Shown piece after piece: positions 17,385 through 25,166 of a stretch of DNA of 64,000 nucleotides. Both the position numbers and the translations under genes were made by a program. Source of the DNA: CADCWN01 sp039810045 (GTDB lineage Bacteria > Chloroflexota > Chloroflexia > Thermomicrobiales > CADCWN01). Position 1 is the stretch's first letter. Each line of letters begins with the position of its first letter. The stretch covers positions 3,078 through 67,077 of the forward strand of contig JBDHWF010000002.1 in the NCBI GenBank assembly GCA_039810045.1, written 5' to 3'. Under the pieces are notes generated by a model. It saw only the letters and a program-made list of their open reading frames with translations, did no database searches and was not told the DNA's origin.

Positions 17385-18074
17385 TTATTGTATGGCAAGG
17401 ACATCTTGTGCGCGAATCCAGCCGATCGTCCCGTTCGCAATGCGGAATTGCCGCCAAAGCACTCCATCCGTTGTTTGCTGCTCACCAGTGGCTGCCAGCG
17501 GCGTGCCAGGGGGCAAAGCTCCCTGTGGGCTGTAGGTTGTCCCAGGCCCAGCGCGGAAGTTAACGGGGAGTTCAGTGTTGACCCGATCGGTCGGGGTGAA
17601 TGCCGTGGCTGGCGTCGCCGTGGCGGTTGCGGCAGGAGTGGTCGTGCTTGTCGCCGCTGGTACCGCTGTAGTTGTCCCAGTGGCGTTTGCGGCGGGCTGT
17701 TCCGTTGGTTCAGGCGCAAAGATCGACGATGGTGGTCGCGTGGCTGTGGGTGGCAGCGGGGTTGCTGTTGGAGGTAGTGGTGTAGCAGTTGGCGCGACAG
17801 TAGCTGTGGGCGGCGGTGGGGTCGCTGTTGGGGAAATGGTGGTCGCCGTGGCGGGGATACTGGTTGGGGTGATCGTGCTGATCGTGGTGGCTGGTAGTTG
17901 AGCGATGACCGTTGCCTGGGTAGGCTGCGCGGGCGGCGTGGTGTTGCGGGTGCCGCTGAGCAGTGGGAGGGCCAGACTGCCGACAGCTAATCCCAGCGCA
18001 AACATAGCCAGACCGAAGATTGCGAAATAGAGTGCCGATGGTGACGCAGGGGCCGGGGAGGACTGACTACTCAC
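17385..18074 (-). CDS. Membrane-tethered SH3-domain protein with Thr/Pro stalk
   Basis: 229 residues: one N-terminal membrane helix at about 14-40 (LYFAIFGLAMFALGLAVGSLALPLL), a long low-complexity stalk of Thr/Pro/Ala to about residue 165, then a bacterial SH3-like domain (VNFRAGPGTTYSPQGALPPGTPL, ending GTIGWIRAQDVLAIQ). The design is an extracellular SH3 domain held off the membrane, typically binding cell-surface polymers. GTG start at 18074. It faces away from the RNase toxin gene, which has the same anchor-plus-stalk design. Confidence 0.8.
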   Translation of the reverse strand: MSSQSSPAPASPSALYFAIFGLAMFALGLAVGSLALPLLSGTRNTTPPAQPTQATVIAQLPATTISTITPTSIPATATTISPTATPPPPTATVAPTATPLPPTATPLPPTATRPPSSIFAPEPTEQPAANATGTTTAVPAATSTTTPAATATATPATAFTPTDRVNTELPVNFRAGPGTTYSPQGALPPGTPLAATGEQQTTDGVLWRQFRIANGTIGWIRAQDVLAIQ

Positions 18075-18338
18075 AACTCCATCCTTGTCAAAAACTCCTT
18101 ACGATCCAGAAAGGTCGCATCGTGCAATGTCGAGCAAGGGTAGCATATGCGTGGGCGATCTTGCCCCACTTCTGCACGACATATCCCCTGAGGTATAGAG
18201 TAGCAATCGGGCAGGGGGAAAGCGAGGGAAAGCGGAATACTTTTCTTTCGGGCATCGATGAGGCGTTGCATAGTAAGCTATACCGCAGTATCACTCGCTG
18301 TTGCTGATGGCAGGCTGGCCTGCGCGGTAAAGGGTTGC

Positions 18339-18965
18339 ATGAAGAATCGAAATGTTGCGCTGACGAGCCTGATCACCCTGGCCTTACTCGTGGTTGTTGG
18401 GGTCGCGTTGGTGTCGCGCTTGCAGCGTGCCACAGATCCCCCAGTTGGCACCGCAGTGGTGGCGGCAAATGCCACCGCTACCACGGGCCGCCCGACGCCT
18501 ACCGCGTCACTTCATCCAACGCAAGGTGGTAGTAGCGGGCCAACCCAGACGAATCGGCCCACCACGGTTGCTGGCGGCTCGGGGCGCACGAATCCCACCA
18601 TAACAGCAACGACAGGAGTGCGGCAGCCAACAGTCGCGCCCACTGTGCGGAGCAGCAATCAGCCGCCGCCAACGGTGATCAATGATCGTCTGCCGCAGAT
18701 CAGCTATGCTGACCTGCCTGCGCAGGCGAAGGAAACGATTCGGCTGATTGATCAGCATGGGCCGTTCCCCTACGACCGTGATGGGGTGGTCTTTGGCAAT
18801 CGGGAACGGCTGCTACCGCTGCAACCCGACGGTTACTACCACGAATATACGGTGGTTACCCCTGGCTCCGCAGATCGCGGGGCGCGGCGGATTATCGCTG
18901 GCCGTGCTGGGGAACTCTATTACACGGACGACCATTATGAGTCGTTTCGGCGGGTGATACGCTGA
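18339..18965 (+). CDS. Membrane-tethered guanyl-specific RNase (RNase Sa/barnase family toxin)
   Basis: 208 residues: Lys/Arg head, membrane helix at about 7-28 (VALTSLITLALLVVVGVALV), Thr/Pro stalk to about 115, then a domain closely matching Streptomyces RNase Sa (ADLPAQAKETIRLI, GPFPYDRDGVVFGNRE, YYHEYTVVTPG, DDHYESF). Catalytic residues are present: Glu169, Arg183/Arg184 and His199. These enzymes cut RNA after G. ATG 18339 has AAAGGG 4 nt upstream; a longer frame from 18258 is rejected. The stop overlaps the barstar start by one base, so toxin and inhibitor are coupled. Secreted antibacterial RNase or surface-displayed toxin is inference. Confidence 0.85.
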   Translation: MKNRNVALTSLITLALLVVVGVALVSRLQRATDPPVGTAVVAANATATTGRPTPTASLHPTQGGSSGPTQTNRPTTVAGGSGRTNPTITATTGVRQPTVAPTVRSSNQPPPTVINDRLPQISYADLPAQAKETIRLIDQHGPFPYDRDGVVFGNRERLLPLQPDGYYHEYTVVTPGSADRGARRIIAGRAGELYYTDDHYESFRRVIR

Positions 18966-19405
18966 TGAGTAGATTGCAAGCAGTGTTGGGCCAGGCGGCG
19001 GCGAACGGCATCTATCGGGTGTCGTCGCAACCACTGGCTGATCTTACGGCAGCGGCAGCAGCGGCACAGACACCGTTTGCCCTACTGCAGGGTGACGCAA
19101 TCGCCAACAAGGCGGCCTTCCTCGATGCCTGCGCCACGGCGTTGCAGTTGCCGCCTTACTTTGGGCGAAACTGGGATGCGCTGGCCGATTGTCTGATGGA
19201 TCGCCAGGTTGTCCCAGCAGCCGGGCAGACGATTCTCTACGATTATCCCGCGCCATTGATTCGGCAGGCCCCAGCAACCTGGGCGACGGCATTATCGATC
19301 TTCGAGGAGGCAGCAGCCTACTGGCGCGACCATGATCGCCCCTTTACCCTCCTCTTGCGGCGCACTGCTGGGATGACGCCAACGATCAAGCTCCTTGATC
19401 GCTGA
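18965..19405 (+). CDS. Barstar family RNase inhibitor
   Basis: 146 residues. The core PPYFGRNWDALADCL (residues 63-77) matches barstar's YYGENLDALWDCL, with both inhibitory acids kept (Asp71, Asp75, equal to barstar Asp35 and Asp39). It should plug the active site of the upstream RNase in the cytoplasm. The TGATG junction with the toxin gene gives one-base overlap and translational coupling. About 60 extra N-terminal residues precede the compact barstar core, longer than classic barstar (~90 residues). Confidence 0.88.
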   Translation: MSRLQAVLGQAAANGIYRVSSQPLADLTAAAAAAQTPFALLQGDAIANKAAFLDACATALQLPPYFGRNWDALADCLMDRQVVPAAGQTILYDYPAPLIRQAPATWATALSIFEEAAAYWRDHDRPFTLLLRRTAGMTPTIKLLDR

Positions 19406-19433
19406 GCGACATTGGCGTACAGGAACCACAGGC

Positions 19434-21542
19434 TCAGCTTGTCGCCCCCTCCACCAGGGCGATCTCAGCCTCAGTCAGGCCGTAGAGTTGGTAGATTTGC
19501 TGGTCGAGTTGCTGATCAATGGCCCTGATCTGGTTGGTGAGATTCGCGTGGGTGGCCTCATCGGGCGTGGCGGCGTGGAGCGCAAGTAAGTGGCGCACGC
19601 TGGCAACGATCTGGTCGTGTGCGTGGCGGTCGGCAGCGCTGGTGAGGTCGAGCCGCTTGATTGGCAGCCGACGTAAGGTGCCGATCTTGATCTGTGGAAA
19701 GAGTCGCTGCCGAACCTCGCGCGCGAGTAGTTGATAGAGATAGCGGCAGAGGCGCGAGTTGAGCAGCCCCACCAGGTATTCAATCGCCCGTCCATCGGTG
19801 GGGGCAAAGAGGCCGATCAGCGAGTTGCGAAAGTAGAGCGCGTGCTGGCGTGGCCCAACAATCGGGTAGGCTGCCGTCTGACGGATGACGAACAGGGCGG
19901 CCTGGTAGCGCGCTGGGGCGAAGATCGTGAAATAGTCACCCGCTGCTGGCTGATAGGTGAGATTCAGGGCATAGCGGGGCGTGCTGCAGCGATAGCGGGT
20001 GATCGCCTGCCCTTCTAGCAGTGGCACTGCGCTGGCTGGTGCAGTGGTGAGCGGACTGAGCAATCCTTCCGCGCAGTTCCCCGTATGCACTCCAATGTCG
20101 GCAACCAGATTGCCGAGTGATTCGCTTGCTGGCAACAGTCTGGTCAGCAGTGGCGAAGTCGTTGCGGTGTGCCACGGCTGACCCTGCTGACAGTCGATCA
20201 GCGTTATCTGGCCGTTGGTGTCGATCACGGTGGTGGGGCCGTGGTGCTGGCGATCAGCGATGAAGGTGGCGATTGGCGTGGCTGCCTTGGCAAAGACCGC
20301 CTCGCCCCAATACCGCACTTCGACAATTTCAGGGAGGAGCGCCCGGGTGCGCGCATAGCGCGCTAGATAGCCAACCTGATCAGGAACGACCAATGCGATC
20401 CGCCGCTGGGCTAGCATCGTGGCCCGTTCAATGAAGTAGACGTGGGCGGCAGGCCAACCTGTTGGCTGATAGTGTTGCCGGAAATAGTGTTGCAGGGGCG
20501 TTGATAGGGGGGCTGCCTGTCGCCCGGAATACGAAACAAATGGGGGATTACCAAGCACTACGGTGAAACCACCACGGCCCATGATTGCTGGAAAGGTGCT
20601 GGCCCAGTCGAAGGGACGCAGGGCGGTCAGTGCGCTAGGGTTGAACTGGCCCAGGCCGTCGAGTGCGGCGATCCGCTGGTCGACCAACGCATCGCCACAG
20701 TGCAGGTTGGGGCGTAAGTCAGGCAGTGGGCGCGGCGATTGTTCCGCTGTGCCCTGATAGAGGGCGCAGAGCAGGGCCAGTCTGGTCGTGTGCAAGGCCG
20801 CAGGGTCACGATCAACGCCGTAGAGATGGGTGGTGAGAATCCGCTGGCGTTCAGCCACGGTGAGCTTCCAGTTTCCCGCATCGTCTCGCCAGAGGGTATC
20901 GCCGTGGCTGGCGGGATCAGCGCAGTAATAGCGGTGATACCACTCCAATAAATACCGATAGACGCCTATTAAGAATGCCCCACCCCCACAGGCGGGGTCG
21001 AGGATGGTCAGGGTGGTGAGTCGCGCTGGCGTTTGCTCGACCAGGAGTGGCGCAAGCGTCTGCTGTACCAGGTAATCGACCAGTGACGGTGGGGTGTAGT
21101 AGATTCCCGCCGCCTTCCGGCTGCTGACAGCCTCTGCTTCGCGCTGGCTTGGGTGGGCGTGGAAATATTCCTGCACCGCGCCGAGATCTTCGGGGGCGGT
21201 GAGGGCAACGGGGTTGCTGCTGGCTGATTGTGCCAGAAGTTGCACAATTGGGCGTAGCACGGCTTCGCTGGGCTGAATTAGGCGCGCTGATAGGCCGAAC
21301 AGGTGCCGGCAGGCGCTGGCAACGGCCTCGCTGATTGTGGGACTGGCCGCTAACCTGGTCATCGTGCCAGGCGCTATCCCTTGTGTTGTTTCACAGAGGC
21401 AGATGGCGAGCAGGTGCAAGAGGTATTGCTCAACGGCTTCAGCGCTGGCTTGCGGGTTGCCGCCACGCGCTAACAATTCGTCAACAAGTTCCTCGCGCCA
21501 GCGAGCGAGGATGCGGTAGCGGCGGCGATTCGTCTGGGCCAT
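19434..21542 (-). CDS. Solitary Eco57I-type N6-adenine DNA methyltransferase
   Basis: 702 residues. SAM-binding motif I is DPACGGGAF (182-190), preceded by the N-terminal GIYYTP signature (146-151). The catalytic motif IV is NPPF (332-335). The last ~250 residues resemble a TaqI-type target-recognition domain and end in a helical tail. The first ~140 residues are helical, without a visible PD-(D/E)XK nuclease pattern, so this is not a complete type IIG enzyme. No restriction or BREX genes lie nearby. It may be an orphan methylase or a degraded restriction system. It converges on the barstar gene. Confidence 0.75.
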   Translation of the reverse strand: MAQTNRRRYRILARWREELVDELLARGGNPQASAEAVEQYLLHLLAICLCETTQGIAPGTMTRLAASPTISEAVASACRHLFGLSARLIQPSEAVLRPIVQLLAQSASSNPVALTAPEDLGAVQEYFHAHPSQREAEAVSSRKAAGIYYTPPSLVDYLVQQTLAPLLVEQTPARLTTLTILDPACGGGAFLIGVYRYLLEWYHRYYCADPASHGDTLWRDDAGNWKLTVAERQRILTTHLYGVDRDPAALHTTRLALLCALYQGTAEQSPRPLPDLRPNLHCGDALVDQRIAALDGLGQFNPSALTALRPFDWASTFPAIMGRGGFTVVLGNPPFVSYSGRQAAPLSTPLQHYFRQHYQPTGWPAAHVYFIERATMLAQRRIALVVPDQVGYLARYARTRALLPEIVEVRYWGEAVFAKAATPIATFIADRQHHGPTTVIDTNGQITLIDCQQGQPWHTATTSPLLTRLLPASESLGNLVADIGVHTGNCAEGLLSPLTTAPASAVPLLEGQAITRYRCSTPRYALNLTYQPAAGDYFTIFAPARYQAALFVIRQTAAYPIVGPRQHALYFRNSLIGLFAPTDGRAIEYLVGLLNSRLCRYLYQLLAREVRQRLFPQIKIGTLRRLPIKRLDLTSAADRHAHDQIVASVRHLLALHAATPDEATHANLTNQIRAIDQQLDQQIYQLYGLTEAEIALVEGATS

Positions 21543-21664
21543 CGCAGCGGTTGACTCCTGCCTTCACGGGGTGAGCGCTGGTGTTTCGGCATTGCCGTAT
21601 TCCAGGTGTACAATAGCGTACGCGAACGGGCATTGCTGAAGCGAGACCACGAGAAGGGGGCAAG

Positions 21665-22078
21665 ATGGCTGAGGAGGGACGCATTCGGGTGCTGGTCGCC
21701 AAGCCAGGACTCGATGGGCATGATCGCGGGGCGAAAGTGATCGTGCGCGCGTTGCGCGATGCTGGGATGGAAGTGATCTATACAGGGATTCGCCAGACAC
21801 CAGAGATGATCGTCGCCGCCGCATTGCAGGAAGATGTTGACGTGATCGGCCTGAGTATCCTTTCTGGGGCGCACCTAGCCCTTTTCCCGCGCATCATTGC
21901 GCTATTGCAGGCGGAAGGGATGGACGACGTCGTGTTGCTGGCGGGCGGAATTATTCCTGAGGCCGACATTCCAGCGCTGAAAGCACTGGGGGTGGCGGGC
22001 GTCTTTGGGCCAGGAACCCCGCTGGCTGAGATTGTTACCTTCATTCGTGATGCTGTCGGCCACCCGGAAGCGGCGTGA
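21665..22078 (+). CDS. Cobalamin-binding subunit of methylmalonyl-CoA-type mutase
   Basis: 137 residues consisting of one B12-binding domain. The lower-ligand motif is DGHDRG, the rest follows the family (LSILSGAH, LLAGGIIPEADIPALKALGVAGVFGPGTP). It pairs with a separate large (TIM-barrel) subunit in heterodimeric mutases; no large subunit is present in the window. AAGGGGG is 5 nt before ATG 21665. Its stop overlaps the meaB start, which fixes it as the mutase partner served by MeaB. Confidence 0.88.
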   Translation: MAEEGRIRVLVAKPGLDGHDRGAKVIVRALRDAGMEVIYTGIRQTPEMIVAAALQEDVDVIGLSILSGAHLALFPRIIALLQAEGMDDVVLLAGGIIPEADIPALKALGVAGVFGPGTPLAEIVTFIRDAVGHPEAA

Positions 22079-23112
22079 GTGAATCAGCAGCGGCCAATCA
22101 ACCACGAGCGCGGAGCCGTCGCCTTACCATTGCGGATCTGCCTGACTTGCTCGCTCGCTTTCGGGCGGGAGAACGGCGGGCGTTAGCGCGGCTGCTGACG
22201 CAGGTGGAGAACGACACTGCCCTGGGCCGCGAGGCGTTGCGGGCGTTGTTCGCTGCCACTGGTCGCGCCCACGTAGTCGGCGTTACTGGGCCACCAGGCG
22301 CAGGCAAAAGCACCCTGGTGAATCGGCTGATCACGACCTGGCGCGAACAGGGCCAGACGGTTGCCGTGGTCGCCGTGGATCCATCGAGTAGCCTGACCGG
22401 GGGGGCAACGCTTGGCGACCGTGTACGGATGATGGAGACCTGGGCCGATGACGGCGTGTTCATTCGCTCCATGGCGACACGTGGGGCGCTCGGCGGCTTA
22501 GCCAGCACCACGCGCGGGATCGTCTGGCTGCTTGATGCGTTCGGCTTCACCCGCATTATTATTGAAACCGTCGGCGTCGGGCAGGATGAGGTCGAGATCG
22601 CTCAGGTGGCCCAGACAACCCTTCTGTTGCAGGTGCCTGGGTTAGGCGACGATATTCAGGCGATCAAGGCGGGCGTATTGGAGATCGCCGATCTATTGGT
22701 GGTCAACAAGGCCGACCGCCCAGGCGTTGGTGAACTGAAGCGCGACCTTGCCCTGATGCTCTCGCTGAATGGCCCAGTCGCTGATGGTGACTGGCGTGTG
22801 CCGATCTGCGAGACGATTGCCGCCCAGGGTGTAGGGGTCGCCAAATTGGTTGAAACGATTGAACGCCACCGCGAGGCGATGCAGGCGAATGGTTCCTGGC
22901 AGGCCCGCGAACGCGCTGCCCTGCGCGATGAAGTGCTGGGACTGGTGCAGGCCCGCTTGCTTGCCTACACCAATCAACTGCTGAATAATACTGATGATTT
23001 CGCGCAGCGCCTAACTGACCTGGTCACCCGCACCGTTGACCCAATTACCGTCGCCGATGAGGTTGCAGCGCAGGCGGTTGCCGCCAGCCGCGCCGAGCAA
23101 GGGCGGGGATAG
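22075..23112 (+). CDS. meaB: MeaB, methylmalonyl-CoA mutase-associated GTPase
   Basis: 345 residues, G3E P-loop GTPase. Walker A is GPPGAGKS (about 79-86), followed by VDPSS (switch), DRVRM, an ETVGVGQDEVE switch and NKADRP for guanine binding. MeaB protects and reloads the B12 cofactor of methylmalonyl-CoA or isobutyryl-CoA mutase. It starts at GTG 22075 with a 4-base overlap on the B12-domain gene, so the two are coupled. Confidence 0.92.
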   Translation: MSESAAANQPRARSRRLTIADLPDLLARFRAGERRALARLLTQVENDTALGREALRALFAATGRAHVVGVTGPPGAGKSTLVNRLITTWREQGQTVAVVAVDPSSSLTGGATLGDRVRMMETWADDGVFIRSMATRGALGGLASTTRGIVWLLDAFGFTRIIIETVGVGQDEVEIAQVAQTTLLLQVPGLGDDIQAIKAGVLEIADLLVVNKADRPGVGELKRDLALMLSLNGPVADGDWRVPICETIAAQGVGVAKLVETIERHREAMQANGSWQARERAALRDEVLGLVQARLLAYTNQLLNNTDDFAQRLTDLVTRTVDPITVADEVAAQAVAASRAEQGRG

Positions 23113-23235
23113 TCTGCGCGGTCAATTTTCCTCTGCTTGGCCCAAAGATGATCACTTTATCGCCAATTGATGGTACAAGTCCTGCTTCTCGTTACTCAGG
23201 TGGATTGAAGAAACTCTGCAACTGGGGAGACAATA

Positions 23236-24198
23236 ATGGCTGATAACGCAACAATCGTTTTACGCATGGAGTTGGAGCCGCGCTACTTGAAACAGTTGCG
23301 GGCGGACTTTCCCAAGGCGAATATCGTGGTCGCGACTGACGACGACGCGCTGGCGAAAGTGTTACCAACGGCGGCGGCCCTCGTGGGGGGTGAACCATTG
23401 ACGAAGGCGCAGTTAGCCAAAGCCGAGGCGTTGCGCTGGGTGCAGGTGACGAGTGCCGGGGTGGAGGAATGGCTGACGCCAGAATTGGCGAAGCACCCCC
23501 TGACGTTGACCAACTTTAGCGGGGTTGCCGCGCCGAATATCGCTGACCACGTAATCGCGATGCTCTATGCCTTTGCGCGTGGGTTACCCGAACTCTTTGC
23601 GCGACAGCAGCGGAAGGAGTGGGCCGCTGAAGCCCCACCCACATTTGAGCCCACAGACCAGACGATGGCGATCGTGGGGTTAGGCGACATTGGCGCAGAA
23701 GTTGCCAAACGGGCGTCAGGTATCGGCATGACCGTCGTGGCGATGCAGCGGCATCCCAAGCGGCCTCCCGCTGGAGTCGATGAGACGGTGGCGACTGATG
23801 AACTGCCCGATCTCTTGCGAGAGGCCGACCATGTGGTGCTGTCGTTGCCCCTGACGAACGACACGGAAGGGTATTTCGGAGCGAAGCAGTTCCGGCTGAT
23901 GCAAAAGTCCGCCTATTTCTACAACGTTGGCCGGGGGCCGGTTGTGGATCAGGATGCGCTGATCAAGGCGTTGCGCGATGGGGCGATCGCGGGGGCGGGG
24001 CTTGATGTGACCGACCCAGAGCCACTCCCGAAGAATTCGCCACTCTGGACGCTACCGAATGTGATCGTCACTGGACATAATGCAGCGGCAACACCATTGC
24101 TCTGGGAACGCGGGATCGTCTTGTTGACAGAGAATATCAAGCGTTTCCTACAAGGGAAGTCGCTGAAGAATGAGGTTGATACGAAGGCGGGGTACTGA
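23236..24198 (+). CDS. D-2-hydroxyacid dehydrogenase
   Basis: 320 residues. Rossmann motif GLGDIGAEVAKRASGIGMTVVAM (about 139-161) with the catalytic-domain signatures LSLPLTNDTEGYF and NVGRGPVVDQDALIKAL. Family active-site residues are in place: Arg in GRGP, Glu in DPEPLP and His in TGHNAA. It reduces 2-keto acids with NAD(P)H. GGGGAGACAATA precedes ATG 23236. Separated from meaB by about 120 bp, so probably its own transcript; ends 9 bp from the convergent GntR gene. Substrate unknown. Confidence 0.88.
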   Translation: MADNATIVLRMELEPRYLKQLRADFPKANIVVATDDDALAKVLPTAAALVGGEPLTKAQLAKAEALRWVQVTSAGVEEWLTPELAKHPLTLTNFSGVAAPNIADHVIAMLYAFARGLPELFARQQRKEWAAEAPPTFEPTDQTMAIVGLGDIGAEVAKRASGIGMTVVAMQRHPKRPPAGVDETVATDELPDLLREADHVVLSLPLTNDTEGYFGAKQFRLMQKSAYFYNVGRGPVVDQDALIKALRDGAIAGAGLDVTDPEPLPKNSPLWTLPNVIVTGHNAAATPLLWERGIVLLTENIKRFLQGKSLKNEVDTKAGY

Positions 24199-24207
24199 CC
24201 TTTTTGG

Positions 24208-24972
24208 TTACACAGACAATGGTAGTTGCACCGCGCGGGCGAGTGACTGTCCCGGCTGAATTGTCAGTTGCAGTTCGCAGCAATCAGGGCGCAGGTAGAG
24301 GGTACTGTGTTCACGGGGGATCCCCGCAGTGCAATACGTTACGCGCTCTTCAATCAGCACTGGGACCGTTGGCGACAGGGCCAGTAGCGTCGCGATTGTG
24401 GGCGTCAGGACTGTTGCGCGGATATGCAGTTCGGCGTGGCCCAGTATTACCCCCGCGTGTTCGGTGAGTAGGGCTTGCGACGAGTGCGCCGCTGCCGCCG
24501 CTTCGGTGATCATAATACCAACTTCGGGCGGGTAATAGACTTCGGTCAGGGCAATTGGTAGTCCAGCCACCCGATAAAGCCGCTGGAAAGCGAGGGCTTC
24601 ATCATGCACTAGTTGGAGTCGTTCGCAGATTGGTGGTGCGGGGCGACGGGGGCCAAAGAACAGTAAGGTTGTCTCTGGGGTCAGGCCCTGAGCAGTCAAC
24701 AGATCGCCCAATCCAGTGAGAGGATAAGGATTCTGCGGCCCTTGCGGTGCGGCGACAAAGGTGCCTTTCCCTTGCTGACGCACCACTAATCCCCGCATGG
24801 CGAGTTCGGCTAATGCCTGCCGAATCGTAATGCGGCTGACCGCATATTGGGCCATCAGGGCATTTTCCGATGGTAGCCGCTGCCCAAGCTGATAGTCGGT
24901 CACTAACGCTGCCGCGAGATCGGCGGCGATCTGCCGATAGAGTGCGATTGGGCTTTCTCGTTCAAGACTCAC
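24208..24972 (-). CDS. GntR/HutC-family transcriptional regulator with UTRA domain
   Basis: 254 residues. Winged helix-turn-helix at about 5-70 (IALYRQIAADL, RLPSENALMAQYAVSRITIRQALAELAMRGLVVRQQGKGTFV), then a UTRA ligand domain (LVHDEALAFQRLYRVAGLPIALTEVYYP, LLALSPTVPVLIEERVTYC). GTG 24972 follows GGGAGG; ATG 24999 or GTG 25005 are possible and would only add basic residues. Divergent from the binding protein-nucleoside hydrolase-adenine deaminase operon, whose promoter contains a GntR-type palindrome, so that operon is the probable target. Confidence 0.85.
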   Translation of the reverse strand: MSLERESPIALYRQIAADLAAALVTDYQLGQRLPSENALMAQYAVSRITIRQALAELAMRGLVVRQQGKGTFVAAPQGPQNPYPLTGLGDLLTAQGLTPETTLLFFGPRRPAPPICERLQLVHDEALAFQRLYRVAGLPIALTEVYYPPEVGIMITEAAAAAHSSQALLTEHAGVILGHAELHIRATVLTPTIATLLALSPTVPVLIEERVTYCTAGIPREHSTLYLRPDCCELQLTIQPGQSLARAVQLPLSV

Positions 24973-25055
24973 CTCTCGTCTTGCCTCCCTTCTGCCCATC
25001 CTCACTATTGCCAGAGATCATTCTCTTACCGCGATACTCGTCCATCTGGCGGTGT

Positions 25056-25085
25056 TTGACGCTGGTCTGTTATCCGTTATATAAC
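25056..25085 (+). promoter_or_regulatory. Promoter of the purine salvage operon with embedded GntR operator
   Basis: TTGACG (25056-25061), 18-bp spacer, TATAAC (25080-25085). The 10-bp palindrome GTTATATAAC at 25076-25085 covers the -10 box and matches the GT..TATA..AC style of GntR/HutC operators. Binding there would block polymerase. Confidence 0.65.
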
Positions 25086-25096
25086 ATTATAGGACA

Positions 25097-25114
25097 ACTT
25101 CCAAAATAGGAAGT
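25097..25114 (+). promoter_or_regulatory. Leader inverted repeat before the binding protein gene
   Basis: ACTTCC-AAAATA-GGAAGT, a perfect 6-6-6 inverted repeat just downstream of the predicted transcription start and 52 bp before the ATG. It may be a second regulator site or a 5' hairpin. Confidence 0.4.
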
Positions 25115-25166
25115 GCTAGATAGGGGAGTCCCGCTGGGAACGTAGCGATAGCTAGGAGACTGAGGA

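Noticed and set aside
19434..21542. BREX PglX or complete type IIG restriction enzyme
   Set aside because: At 702 residues it is short for either, no nuclease signature is visible, and no BREX or restriction genes adjoin it.
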